This document shows positions 43,679-56,273 of a DNA stretch of 64,000 bases, one piece after another; positions within the stretch are counted from its first letter, which is position 1; each line of letters opens with the position of its first letter. Under the pieces are notes generated by a model, which worked only from the letters and a program-made list of their open reading frames with translations, searched no databases and had not been told where the DNA came from. Position numbers and translations under genes: made by a program. This DNA is from Varroa destructor (Eukaryota; Arthropoda; Arachnida; Mesostigmata; Varroidae): assembly GCF_002443255.2 (NCBI RefSeq), contig NW_019211455.1:52352801-52416800 (forward strand). The letters run 5' to 3'.

Positions 43679-43722
43679 AGGCCACTCGAAGACGAGGAAA
43701 CGGCCTTCACTGTGAGTGGCCT
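43679..43722. repeat. Perfect 9-bp inverted repeat, 26-base loop
   Basis: AGGCCACTC (43679-43687) and GAGTGGCCT (43714-43722) are perfect complements. They could be the ends of a very small foldback element or just a chance stem. Confidence 0.7.
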
Positions 43723-44927
43723 TATTACCATTCCCTCAAGGCCAACCTGGTTTTGTTCTAGCTTAGCTCGAACACAAACGCCTCAAGTTAGTAACTGCAA
43801 CATTCAGGTAGTCTATTATTGATATAGGCAACAATTTATTTTCAATGCGTTTGAACGGACCGTGTCTATCTTGATGTCTGCGTGCCCGGGCCGTTCAGCC
43901 CTCTCGCATCGCTAATGGAAATGACGGAAAGGGCATACTGTTGATCGATTCGACTGTGACATCACATTTACATCCTCCGTATATAGAGGAAATAGAACAA
44001 TGGATACGTCGGAGTTGGTTGCGTCTCTAATATTTTTGGTCCAATTGCGGCGAAAGTACCGTTTTATTAGATCTTCAACATGAATATGTCACCACAATTT
44101 CGACAACATTTGTAATTCTTTAATATGCTAATTGCTTATGAGATGGAAATTTGGTATTTGGTGAGGCGTTCTAAAAGGTTGCTATCATTTCTAGATGTTT
44201 TTTTGTAGTTGCTGGTTAAGTCGGTCTAGATGTAATTCGCATGTTTTAAAAGTTCAACATAAGAGAGAACGAATTAAGTTTGTTGTAGATATTATCCTGC
44301 GCATACAGAACGTGGCGAAAAAATGTGATCCTATTCATAGATTTTTCAATCCAGTCGGCCAATTTACATTATGACTTGTTCTATCTATTAATTTATCTGT
44401 ACGCCATACTTATGCTCATGCTTACCCCCCTACGAAGGCGTACTCAAACGTAACTAATACAAAATTGTATTAGGAATCTGTTAAGATACCAATAATGCTT
44501 ACTTTATAAGGTTTAGTTCACAAAAAGCAGGTAACTATTGTCTGTAGCCAAGGAATCGGGCGAATATTTAATTTCGATGTTAAGCTGTATAACTTTGGAG
44601 TACGTCAAACGAAATTGAGCTACCAGCTCTATACGTAAAGCTTGCTCGTAGGCATCATCTCTATATAGTTAGCCTGCGACAGCTTGCATCAGTGTCACAG
44701 AATGGGCCTGGTCATTTCATCAGGCTGTAGGGCACTTCAGTCTTTAACTCTCGTCATAATCTGTTTGCTATTGTTTCAGGGTCGAAATGCTTTTTGACTT
44801 CGGTTTGGCGATCTCGTTATTCTATATCGCTTTGTATTTGTACTTCTTTTTCGTTTACTAGAGGTAAACAAATCCAGCTTTAGTCTTTGGACGTCTACGA
44901 TGCTTAATGCAAAGCGCGAAATAAAAA

Positions 44928-47497
44928 ATGGCGCCTGCTCTAAAACTACCCGATATAGTGAAGTTTCGGCCTGAAATATGGAACTCGAGGCCGCTTGACG
45001 AAGACTATCTACGGACAATGTTCGCGAAAAAATTCTGCTATATGGATGAGAATCAATGTCGGATGACGCTAATAAATTTGTTTACTGTCCTAAACCGATA
45101 TCGGTAAGTAACACCAACTTTTCTAGCTGGTAGAAAAAGCGTTTCGCCAGAATGCAGGCCGCTTTAGTAGCAATTCGTTGCCGTATTATTAATGTACTGG
45201 TATCAATCATTAACGAGCATTTTGTGTATTCGGTAGCAAGAGTGTTTTGCCTCTGTACGTAGATTTATGCTTCAAAGCAGATGAGTTTATAATAATAATA
45301 ATAAGAAGAAGAAACGCAATACAGATGTACTGGAAATATCGTTACCAATTCATAAATGTAACATTAAAAGTAAGTTAACATCACGTTTATTCAAATTTGC
45401 TTTTTCCTTGACGAAGATCATCTGATAGTTTTAGCAGATCCGAAAAGTCCCGCGAACGTCTATATGATATGGAGAAGATTTAATATATAATTTGAACGAA
45501 GTGAATCCACGATGAGTTCTCTGTTCCACGCTATTGAACCCAACCTTGAATTCATTGCCTTTGCAAATGGTTGCTATGATAGCACAGCCATGAAGGTCCA
45601 ACGGTCCTGTGAAAACGCAGTGGGTAGCGTGCTTGCCCGTTACACTTAAGGGCACGTAGCGATCAGGGGTCGAATCCGAACGTAAACACACTTTTTCTCG
45701 TGCAAGCCGTTTCAAGTAATGCGGTAACAAACATAAAACATGAACATTTTGAAAATAAGAAAATGTTGCTGTTTATTAGCATTCTTCGATTAAAACACTA
45801 ACTAGAGACCTGGTCCATCGCAGCCAGATGGTAGCATGACGTACGAATCAGGCTGTGGCTACATATCAATTCAACTTCATTTACAGAGAAGTGTTAGAGG
45901 AAAGGATGCGTGAAATCATGAGGGCATCCATCTCCACTATGATCTGTGGTCTTGCCGTGAATATCCGTATATATCGAGACGTTGCTTTGTTACTTCAAAC
46001 GGATGGACGCATCGAAACGCAAGTTGACGTTCCAGTTGGCGACGGAATGCAGAAGCCGATTGAGTTTAGGTAAAAACCTTGTCTAGATTAAACACCATGC
46101 TTTTTGTCTAATAGAGGTCTGACAATAACACTGCCATGATACTAGCTGACTACTGTAGTCTATCACAGGATACTATGCGATATGACAACTATATCCAAGG
46201 AGAATCATGCTCGTTTCAAACTATTATCCTCTAGGGACTTAATACATAATAATATACATATTATGATAGTATGTACATTTATAGCTTGTCATGCAGCAAC
46301 TAACAAACAGCTGTTTGTCTACCTTCTCGCTCGCACTTCAGGCAACAACTCTCAACCGAGGTCAAGGACGCGACACGGAACATTGCGTACTTCGACATCA
46401 TAGGACCTGCCTTAGCATGGGCTGCTGTACAGTACTTAGCTGGCGTGCGACGGCTTGAGGCAGCGAATAACAATGCACTAAATACGTTTACTCCCACCTT
46501 GGCCACTTCCGTGTACCCGCTGCTGGAATATACTGTTCGGACCGAGTTAGAGCGTTTTCGGAAAATGGGCGTTGAGTTAAAGATGCCGCGGGGCTGTCTG
46601 CGAATCCTGGAAAAAGCGCTTCCACGACTTGGAATCGACGGTCTGCTACCGATCGATGCCCGTACTCTCGTCAAAACAGCGGCAGTGTTTTTCAAGCATG
46701 TTCAGCCCACGAGGAGTGACCCAGAATGCCTCATGTTTAGCCGGCAGTTGGAGCGATTCATGCGCGTTTTTATCGCAGATGGCCTTGGTGCATGGGCCGT
46801 AGTCGAAGATATCACCAATGGTCGGCCCCAACTAGTGGCGTGTTTATTTGACTCGATCGACGAGATTTGCACAACTGCGATTCTCGAAACCAACCCCGAA
46901 CTGGCTAAAGCGCTTGAAACTCTCCGCAATTTCCGATCGTCAGTAATAATTAAAGGTCAGCTATCATTTATGCGTAATTCGCACATGTCGTACTGTGTCT
47001 ATGAAACGGGAATGCTCTCGTATCTGAATGCCAATCTAGCCCACAACAAGGTGCTGGTTGACTGTCTGCAGCGCGCCAAGGACCAGCTAGATAGACTTTG
47101 CCAATTAGAGCAAAAAGATGGCAGAGGCGAATCGAGGACAATATCATCCATGCCGCAATCTGATACTGAAACAAATAATTGCGATGAAGGAGATGCTGTC
47201 GAAAACGTTGAAACGATACCGTGCAGCAGTAACCATTGCAGTAGTGATAACAACGGTGATAAGATAAAAGAACACGTGAATATCGATGAGCTCGCAAAAG
47301 CAATTGCCAATTTATACAGAACCAAAAGTCAAACATCAAGATCTGATCTGGACGCCGATATTGATGACACCAATTGGGGATTTGATGATTTTTGGACGGA
47401 ATGGCAGAATTTGATACCGGCGCGTGTAGGAATCGCCGGCGGCAACAGCAGCTGTAGTAGTAAGAAAAGGCGACGGCGAAATCGGCGACGGTCATAA
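44928..47497 (+). CDS. Unrecognised 504-residue protein, three exons
   Basis: Exons deduced: 44928-45103, 45887-46069 and 46342-47497. Introns are GT-AG (donors gtaagta and gtaaaa; acceptors ttacag and cttcag), and the phases agree (2, 2), giving 504 residues. An in-frame TAA lies just upstream of the ATG, whose context is aaaaATGG. The last exon alone is a 385-codon open frame, the longest in the window. Residues 1-376 look mostly helical, with two moderately hydrophobic stretches (about 76-95 and 130-148) that are not convincing membrane spans. Residues 377-430 are a polar, Ser/Asn/Asp-rich probable linker. Residues 457-476 are rich in Trp and Asp (NWGFDDFWTEW). The C-terminus (494-504, KKRRRRNRRRS) is strongly basic and could be a nuclear signal or RNA-binding tail. 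Weak resemblances to PEX3 and NELF-B were considered and not accepted. A function cannot be assigned. The gene model is fairly secure. Confidence 0.75.
45104..46341 (+). other. Introns of the 504-residue-protein gene
   Basis: Intron 1 is 45104-45886 (783 bases) and intron 2 is 46070-46341 (272 bases). Intron 1 holds short AAT/AAG triplet repeats near 45290-45313 and a tRNA-derived SINE-like piece near 45608-45690. Nothing else recognisable was seen. These limits rest on splice consensus and phase agreement only. Confidence 0.65.
45608..45690 (+). repeat. tRNA-derived SINE-like element in an intron
   Basis: An A-box-like segment (GCAGTGGGTAGCGTGC, from 45617) is followed about 35 bases later by a B-box-like segment (GGGTCGAATCC, 45667-45677). 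This is the internal RNA polymerase III promoter layout of tRNAs and tRNA-derived SINEs. No cloverleaf with a clean 7-bp acceptor stem and anticodon arm could be drawn, so a functional tRNA is unlikely. It resembles the piece near 2.13 kb in the A box (CAGTGG followed by a TAG/TTAG run). The 3' end and any target-site duplication were not identified. Confidence 0.45.
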
Positions 47498-47914
47498 GGA
47501 AATTGCTCGTAAAATTATAATACGATTCTCAACTTGAATACCTTTTACAGTGCTAACTCGTGCCACGGTGTCGTTAGAAATAAGTTTCGATCGAAGCCCA
47601 GATCGAAAGTAATATAGGAGTGGGACAAAGTTTGACACGCAGATGGAAAGCAACTCTAATCTACGCACAACTGCATGGAAGCATTTACTCTTGTAATATG
47701 ATGAATAATGACGACAAGCAGAAAACACGAAATGAAAATTGGCTCACACTATTCATCAGGTTTATACTGTGCTCTATGCAGATATCCATAGATAGGCATA
47801 CGGACAGATATCCAGGACTTTTCAAGCGTATAACCATCTGTAGGAACCGGCGAAGGTGAAAAGATTTTATCTTTGTAAATCACTAGGACGGCCCTTAAGC
47901 TGCAACCAGAGCGA

Positions 47915-47920
47915 AATAAA
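47915..47920 (+). terminator. Candidate poly(A) signal AATAAA
   Basis: AATAAA lies about 420 bases downstream of the TAA of the 504-residue-protein gene and is followed by a T-rich stretch. It is the first canonical hexamer I noticed after the stop. Hexamers occur by chance in A+T-rich DNA, so this is only a candidate. Confidence 0.3.
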
Positions 47921-50287
47921 TTTTCAACACCGTATCACAATTATGCTGTTATGGCGTCGCTATGAAGACCTTTACACGATTATATTTATGTGGAGCTATT
48001 GAATGGAATGCTTAAGCTTGAAATTAGTTCAGAGATATACTAATATGATATGATACATCAATAAACAAACAATTTCTTTAGTTTAAAATCAACCTGAAAT
48101 GATATAAGTATAGGAATTAATTCCTCCGTTCTGTTACGCCTATGCGCTCAGCAGCAATATTAATATAACGGTCATATTATCTAAAAATGTCAGTCGACGA
48201 CATAACGAGGAAGTGAATAATTTCGCTTAATTTTTTTCTTCGGATCTTTTCCTACACGGAATCAATTTCATTTTCAGAGTTCACTGGATGTTGTTTTCAT
48301 CAGTCGCAGTGGCTTTTATTTGTTTTTAGGCTATTAAAGCATAGATTGTAACTGGCTCTGCTGAGGATTGTTATCGCTAAACGTAACCGCCGCTGTTAGA
48401 GGTTTTTTCACTCACAAATAAATGTCGTTAAAGCGTTTGGCCTGTCTCAACCTAAAAAATAGTGCCTATTTAACCAACTGACTATTTACAGAGGGCGCGC
48501 TTCTCAAAGGGTCACAGGCTGTTGGGAACGCTATGTACTGCTATGAACAAATTAAGCGATACTCGCGCCAGTCGCTGCTATACGCCAAAGCAAACCGTCT
48601 AATATTTTTCAGAAATAATATATATTTATATACAGTGCATAATGCAAATGGTATATAAACATCCATATTCCACAACTGTACTAACGTCAACGGTCGCTTT
48701 TTGTATATTGACCTATAGCAAATAATAAACGATATCTTTTCAAACGACTGTTTTCTTATAGTATAATAAGTGAAGGTCAAATTGTTTAATCTTATATCTT
48801 ATTGTAATTATTCTTGCAATTTTACAGATAAATGGATGATGCGTGCTCCAATCGAGATAACCGAAACAACAATTGGCCGATTCATTTTTGTTTGTCGAAA
48901 ATCAGTTACTTCTCAACCATAGGCCACTAATACGTTAAACGCTGCCCTTAAATTGACCCGCTGCGTGTTCTATAGTCGGTGATCTGTGTCAAAAGATGAG
49001 CAGTTTATTCTAGCTATTCGCCCTAAATAAAAAAAGTCAAAACTACAGAGAAGTAAAAACAAAACATATATATATATATATATATATATACGTTTATATA
49101 CATATATTTTTTTAAATTCGGGTGGTATTATCAGGTGGTTCGTTCAGCATTATTTTGTTAGCTATACTTTGCAGCAAAGAGTTGCTGCTACTATGAAAAA
49201 AATCGGCACACAATTTGTAATCTTTACGTATTCCTAAGCCTTCCTAGTCTAAACCAACTAAATTGTATGCGTCGGTTTATTTAAATCTGATTTAATTACA
49301 ATTGTTTAAATGTAAGTTGAAGAAAGAACTTGCCTAGAAATCTCCTACTAGGAGAGCTAGCTCAAAGATAATTATGTCAACTACCAAATGTTTCGGTTGT
49401 AGCCTGTTCCTTTTTTGCGACTGAATATCGTCTTTCAAACACTACGGAGATATTTTTTATTCCTAAATATTTTAAGACATTAACGTAATCTGGATTAAGC
49501 ACACTCTCCATTCATAAACACACGTATGTACACAATTTATTGCCTTTTTATATCAAGTTTGGTATATCACCTAGAGCGCACACTACGCTGCAATTAACAC
49601 CTGCTGATGTAAGGTCATTCCAGAATATTAACTTCTTATGGGATGCACACTCATGCATGCACGCAGCTTTACCTCGCTCAATATATTTACATGTGTGTAA
49701 ATTTAGCTATTTATATTTATTTAGCTAATTGGCTGAGTATCCAGCAGAGAATTCGCTCAAATATAACTACATGACGCATTTCTTAGAAACCTTATAACAG
49801 GGTTATTAGATGCCAAAAATTGCCGCTGTCCTTACACCTAAACTATATACGGCACTCTGCAACTGATCTCCTGCCGCAAAGGGCGGTAGAGCTTTAATTA
49901 ACGTGTAATGTGAACGAGTAGATACGCTTTTGTAGCCTTCAATTTCTTTGTTTTTTTTTAACATAGCATTCAGGCATTTAGGCGTGTGCTCATTTAAAGA
50001 AACTATTTTCGTAAGCGATTTGTCTCTGCATAATTCGACGCTAGCGGGTGAATCCACCCAATGGCCACACCGAAGCCTTTAAAGAAAGAGCAAACATATT
50101 CAGATATGTAGAGAACACTTTTCGAGCTCGAGCTTAATTTAAAACAATCCTCCAGTCCATAACCCGTTCAACTCGTATAGAATAGCACTTCTCGGAATAT
50201 TGCGATACAGTTTTATCTAGGCATCTCATCACTCTGCAGTCATTAAGCAAACTGCGGTTCAGGTATTTTCATATCGGTTTAACTTTT
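47921..50287. other. Convergent intergenic region
   Basis: A+T-rich sequence lies between the 3' ends of the plus-strand 504-residue-protein gene and the minus-strand aminopeptidase gene. It holds a TA repeat at 49066-49090. Candidate minus-strand poly(A) hexamers for the aminopeptidase are ATTAAA at 49893-49898 and AATAAA near 49717-49722, so part of the right side is probably its 3' untranslated region. No coding sequence was recognised. Confidence 0.5.
49066..49090. repeat. (TA)n microsatellite
   Basis: A TA run of about 25 bases, preceded by AAAAC like the run at 16746. Confidence 0.95.
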
Positions 50288-53200
50288 TCAGCTCTCAGTA
50301 TAGCTGAAAAGGGCTTCGATCTGGTCCAGTGTTCGTGGACATTTATAGCTCAGAATTCTCGGACCATCTTTTGTAATAAGAACGTCATCCTCAATTCGAA
50401 TCCCGATACCGCGGTATCGAAAGGGCACGTCCGAGCGATTCTGCGGTATGTAGATGCCAGGCTCAATCGTTACCACCATTCCTGGACAAAGTTTCGTCTT
50501 CCGGGAGATTGAAGGGGTATCATGAACGTCCATGCCCAGATAGTGGGACACGTGATGAGGGCAGAATTGATATCCAATGCGCGCGAGCTCGACTTCCGAG
50601 CTTGCGCGAGGTTCCACTATACCCATATCTTGAAGACCCCTTGCAATTTGCGTGCACATCTGTTCAAAGAGGTCATCAAGCGTGTAGACCTCCCACTGAT
50701 ACAAATTTGAGATGAGTTTTTCGTGAACCTGACGGAGAAGGTAAAGAAATGGGCAAACACAGACAGAGATACACTGGAGTAGTTTAAAAAAGAACGCGTT
50801 AATCGAAGTGACACTGTTAACTACTATACATTCACAAGCAGGTTTTCAGAAGGCCAAGACTAGCGTAGCATTTCTACAAATATGTAACATTTGGGACAAT
50901 AGAGGCGTTATCTTTAAATGTTTCTATTTATGGCCGTCGTCCAAATTGCGTCGTGAGACCAAATCGAAAACGCATTACCTATTTAAGCTAATCAGGTAAA
51001 CCCCTAGTATCTTCTGTTAGCTGTATTTCTATCGAATGAGGGTTCTATCGGTGCCTTAAAAACATTCCTTAAATGAACAGCTTTTAGACATTGGCTATCA
51101 TCGTTATTATTTTGCAACGGGACTCGATGATTGCATTCAATTAAACCAAGGCGTCCTTATACCTCTTGAAGTAGCTGGTACACCTCTCGTTGAGGTCGCG
51201 TGAATCTTCCTGTCACGGGCCAGGTTCTAGTTACGTCGCTGGCGTAGAGATGCACTTCGGCTCCCGCATCCATGAGAACCATTTCGTCAGCCCTTACAAT
51301 CTGGTTACTGGCTATGTAGTGGATTATGTTAGCACGATCCCCCCCTAACCACCGCAAATAGACGACAACAAAAATATCAAAACAGAAAAATTTGACACGA
51401 AAAGGGTGCCAAATTCAGAATAGCATTTGCCATCCTGCTTTTACGATTTCAGTCACACTAAAATATACAAAAACACAAAATATATCTGATTTAATTACTA
51501 ACAATATGTTCTCGTATAGGTCTGTTCCAATCTTAAATATAAAATTATTTTTTCAATAGATTACGTAAGTCTTGAGTAAATAGAAAGGCACGGTTGAAAC
51601 TTTGTAACAGTTTGGGCATTCTATATAACAACAAGTAAAATGGTGCTAATTCTAGTAGAAAGTTCGAAGAAGGGCACTTATATGTACCAGGAGTTCAGTT
51701 ACATATACACCACATCATCAATTACTCTGTACTGTATAATATGTCGTTGACTGTAGGAAACAAGCAAAACAGCCCAGGTATTATAATGAAAGCTATATCG
51801 GATGCGTGTATTACTTATTTGGCCTGTAGAATACAGATATTGTGGGGTGTTATCAAAATGTAAATAGTTGTTATATGATAATCGTAGCCATTTAACAGTA
51901 GTGACTCAAACCGCAAAATTCAATCTTACTTGACAAAAAAATAAAAGCAATCCAGACTACGGTTAAGTTCAGCTTATGACTAGTTCTTCAAACGCTTGAA
52001 AATGCTACAGTAGCGTAAATAATTTTTAGATACCTGCGATAACTGGGGGGTATGCGGGCCTCTGAGAACCCCGAATTCTGCTCTCGAAATCAAATTTAGC
52101 TCCTAGCTGGGTTTCTAAAACGAACGGATACGATGCACGTATTGTTTCAATGAAACTCTCGCACGTCACATCGGCCGCTTTCTGCATCACTTCCACCTGT
52201 AACAGCGATGACACTGATGAGATTTGAATAGGAATCGTCATTATACAGAGGGACAGAGTTCAGTATTCACGCAATCACCGTATGCGTACACAATTTTCTA
52301 AGGGAATATCTACTGGTCAATGTTGCTTAGCCAAAGACGTTATACGCAGTCAACAGGAAGATTATAGATGGTCACTAGCCATCAGGCGCAGCATAGATTA
52401 ATTCGAGAAAACATTTTCAGGAGTACCAACAGATCAGACATTTCAGTGAGCCAATACGCAAACGGGAAACATTCTAAAAATCACTGTGTGCACCTCAGCC
52501 GAGCTTTTGATAAGACGAAGTCTGTGAATAACCGGTTCTATGGATTCGGACTTCGTTAGCAGATGATCGACTGCTCTGAAGTTTGTTCGCTGTGACCACT
52601 GCATGGCCTTCGGATAGCGTGAGATAAAGTGCTCCACCTCTTCCGTCGTGTACGCCTCGTCCACCTGGGTTTTCAAAACGAACAAATATACACAAAGCAT
52701 TTACTTAAGTATATACTTGTACTTGTTAAGTTCTAAATGGTTCTCCCGGTACGACATCTTTATATTGCTACGAAATAATGCATCATACTACGGCCTCTGC
52801 TTTACTTTTCCTGTTAGACCTTTATTGTGACATCATCGACTTTTGTGTCATAGAGTAAATTACTGCACTTAAAGTTTGACGCGTGTTACCTCAAGCAATC
52901 GTTTAGCTCCCGAAGGCCCCGTGCGTGGTCCATCCCATAGTTCGTTAAGCGGGTCGTGCTTTGGGACAAACAGCACACTCTTTGGCCTTTCACCCCGCCG
53001 GCCATGTATTACGAGAACGCTATCAGGTTCCATAAATCCGCACAAATAGTAGAAATTACTGTTCTGTCGAAACGTGTACGGAATATTTTCTGTCATGTAG
53101 ATTTTTGAGGCAGACGGAATTACAACGATGTGCCGATCTAGAGACGGCATCGTGTAGCACAGTAAATCGAATAATCGCTCCCTGTGGAAAATCGATAACC

Positions 53201-54180
53201 GACATGTCAGTGTGGTTTAGAGAATAGGACCGCATCGTATGCTCGTCTTCCTGCAATGCTAAAGTAAAGCAATTTATATACACGTTCCGTGTTTAAAGTC
53301 AAAGCACTGTTTTACGCGGATGGAGTTCAGCCGCCTGGAGCAATGCTTAACGAAGGTACCGGACATCAAACTTTCTCTCGCAGTTATTTTATCAGTAGCT
53401 AAGATGAGAACCTAAGATAATTTCATGAAGCAACGAAGCAATAATATGTACATGTGAAGCATTTTGCCGGTTTTTAAATGTTATTCGGCTTACAAGCTAC
53501 TAATGAATAACGGAACAAGATTTGCTATATTTCAAGCATTGAGTTTCGCCGTAAGACATTAGCATGTATATTACTGAACTTCAAATAAAAAATGCAAATT
53601 ATCTATTAATAAAATCCTCATCGTTTGGTTAAAATTGCCCTACCGAACATTTCCTCAAGTGTACAACTCTGACATCGGCCGTTCGAGCTCGTCCTAACTT
53701 TTACCTTCTGCCGGCCAATTCGTCGGCGGTGAATCCCGAAATACATTGGCCGGCCTTTACAAGATGGGGATGAGTATCTGCCGTCGGCTGACCTAAAGGC
53801 GTTACCGCACATCCCCTTCGAAGTAGAGGCGTCGGCTGATCAGTGCCTAATGCTGGAACAGAACACTCATCTGAGGCCTTCTTCGATGTCGAAACATTGG
53901 AAAACCCCGTTTTCAAATTCTTCGTCACCTTCGAAGCGCTGTGCGAATAATTTGATCGATTGTTCGCTGCGTAACTGTTGTTATGTTGGTTTTTGACGAT
54001 CGCAAATGACGAGAAAATATGAAAAGAATAGTCCTGGTGGGAGAAGGTGCACCTTCCTAAGCCCCCTCGGTCTGGAATCAAAGGAAATCGTCGACATATA
54101 AGAGGAGAAGGATGGTTTGCTTTTGTTGAATGGAAAAAGTCCGTAATCAAAATGAGAGAAAACTTGTTGTTAGCGCGCAT
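50288..54180 (-). CDS. XPNPEP3: Xaa-Pro aminopeptidase 3 (mitochondrial-type, M24B)
   Basis: A Mn-dependent peptidase that removes one residue before proline. Its family (yeast Icp55, animal XPNPEP3) trims mitochondrial precursors after MPP cleavage. Exons in order: 54180-53705, 53181-52890, 52664-52494, 52196-52034, 51344-51163 and 50728-50288. All introns are GT-AG and all phases agree, giving 574 residues. The family signature LGQPTADTHPHL is at 129-140, the N-terminal creatinase-like domain at about 142-270 (PYTFRQNSNFYYLCGF, ELWDGPR), and the pita-bread domain at about 310-560. Metal ligands are all present: D393 (LMDAG), D404 (ASDVTR), H490 (SHYLG), E517 (TIEPG) and E541 (RIEDD). The nearby catalytic-type H497 is in DVHD. 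The human protein is 507 residues. The extra length is N-terminal, where the start is uncertain because exon 1 also contains good acceptor sites. Confidence 0.93.
50729..53704 (-). other. Introns of the aminopeptidase gene
   Basis: In transcription order the introns are 53704-53182 (523 bases), 52889-52665 (225), 52493-52197 (297), 52033-51345 (689) and 51162-50729 (434). Each begins GT and ends AG on the minus strand. I saw no transposon or nested gene in them. The 689-base intron is A+T-rich and featureless. Confidence 0.8.
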
Positions 54181-56160
54181 GGTATTGTCATTCAGACTTC
54201 AGCAGAAACGATAAAACAACAAGAACTGGCCATTAGTTGAAGTTTAAATTTGCTTAAGTTGAATACAGGTTAGAGCAAACACCTGTTTATAACAGTGATG
54301 TGCTGACAAAGCGTTATCTTTTCCTTGTCAGTTGTCGAAATCTAATCCTCATATGCCTGAGCCACACGTACTATCAAACAACAGAAACTCTGTAGTCACA
54401 AGAGTCGCGGATTCTACGCTTATGCACCTAATCAGATATGATTACATGGCTTCTAATTTACTATCCACTTCTAACATTTTTATTAAACCTTTGTAACAGA
54501 TATTCATTTTAATGTTGCCGAACCGCGCGTTTCTAAGCATTAGCCTGTTTCGTGAACTCTCTAGTCTGTTGCATAGGACGAGAATTTCTATTTGGATACT
54601 AATCATGTTCAATACTTGGTGCGATCCTCGATTATTGTCACCCACGTGTATACAGCGTCCGCAAGCCAAAGGCGACTAGAACTTACGGGCGAGGAAAGCT
54701 CTTCTGAACATTATCATTCCTCTACAAGTCCTGCTTTTGCCGTAGCCAACGCATCTGTTATGGTTATTTCCCTTTGGGTTAGCGGCTGGTCGGTCGTTGT
54801 AAACACAACTGATGACTGTCCCCCTCAATGATTTTATCTGCTGCAACTAAAAGTCGGCGCGACAGTGCAGCAGACGAGCCGTCGTTTCTTATCGAAATTT
54901 ATAATGTGATAATTATTATTCAATTTTAGCTATTTTATGCATATATTGCGTGCAAGCTAATCGTGACTTACGCTGGTTTCATTCGGCGCTTTTACCAAGA
55001 TAAATTTTACGAAGACAAGTTAGCTTCTAGCGCTTTTTTTGTTTAGCTACCTGTAGATTGTTGGTCATGCTTTGAGTAAGTATATTTAATCTACTTCTAT
55101 ATGCCCCTAGAAAATTTTGCGTAAAGTTACGTAGAAGAATGATGCGAGTTTGCTGAAGTTTGCCTTCGGCCTTAAGTGCGTGGTTGCAAGCTTATTTCAT
55201 CTCGGAAATTATATGTGAGGAGTGTTTTGCTTACGTATCAGGGGGTTATTGCACATCATTCATGACGTGATTATCGTGACCACGCGGTACTACTATAAAG
55301 TAACAATTTTTCCTATTTTCTATATCTATAAAATTTGTATCCATGGGTGTATTGATTGACAAATTTATTTTTTTACTTTGTACACAATATCGTGTTGACG
55401 TTTGTTCCGAGTAACTTGTTGACCACGGTTTTTCTGTAAGCCTGTCATTGTTATTTCGTCTTTGTTTCTGATCATCTTATTTATGGCTATGCGAAGTTTC
55501 ATTAGCGAACAGCAACCCCCTTATGCTACATCGGTATGATGAACTTTGTTCCTGAAGCATCGGCCCTGTTTCGAGCGGTTATAAGAGTAGGTAGAAACAT
55601 GAAAGTGCTTTAAACTGACTTCAATTAAAAAGGTTTCTTACAAGTTAACTGGTTTGCGTGCCACTATTCGTATTGTTATGCAACATATCGAAGCAGTCGC
55701 CATAGTGACACGAACGTCAGCGTTGCATTGGACGATGAAGCCTGTTACTAACTGCGTTGCTGGGAAATCTGCTCAAGACGGGGTCTACCTATATTGGTCA
55801 TATGGCTGTTAATCCTGCCCAAGCAAACAAGGCTATCATGCATCGCAAATGATCCCATTACTATGAATGCTAATACAGTAGTTTCATTTATTACCCTTTT
55901 TCATGTATATATATATCCACTTCAGTGCACTTCATTGCTATTACTTTGATCATGACATGATCTACCGTAACATCTCATCCCAAAATTATTCATTGACTGA
56001 TTAGTTTTCATTGTTTTTTTTTCTTTTTTTTAGAATTAATACCGCACTACACGAATCGTAATCTTTTCGATCAATTTTTTGCCACGGACAACTGTCATTT
56101 TTTTGATCTCCAGCTCTAATTTTTTTTTATCCTAATTTTTTAGATACTTGACTTCATTCA
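54181..56160. other. Intergenic region between the two minus-strand peptidase genes
   Basis: This stretch lies upstream of the aminopeptidase and downstream of the cathepsin gene. It should hold the aminopeptidase promoter and possibly a short upstream exon. It is A+T-rich, with T runs from 55980 to 56140. No TATA box at a convincing distance and no coding sequence were recognised. Confidence 0.4.
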
Positions 56161-56273
56161 TTTATTGGTCATTCTCTCATATGCAATTAAAAAGGCTCTT
56201 TTCATAACATTCTTAATTTGCTTAATTATTTTTGAAGTTTTTTTTTGTTTTTATCGACGTCTTGCCGCTGTCT

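Larger units (their letters stand above)
33974..44927. other. No gene recognised
   Basis: An A+T-rich intergenic stretch up to the start of the 504-residue-protein gene. It holds the TA repeat at 39970, a weak tRNA-like piece at 39.8 kb, hairpins at 40.9 and 43.7 kb, and a tandem pair of a ten-base unit (AACCTTATTT) at about 42070-42089. No coding sequence was recognised. Confidence 0.4.

Noticed and set aside
46300..46695. A 131-codon minus-strand frame
   Set aside because: It is antisense to exon 3 of the plus-strand gene and has no recognisable content.
46968..47495. A 175-codon minus-strand frame
   Set aside because: It lies entirely opposite the terminal exon of the 504-residue-protein gene, and its translation is a low-complexity antisense shadow.
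44928..47497. Assignment of the 504-residue protein to PEX3 or to NELF-B
   Set aside because: Only isolated short stretches resembled each (for example GLGAW against a GQGAW-like segment in NELF-B). Domain order and length did not agree.
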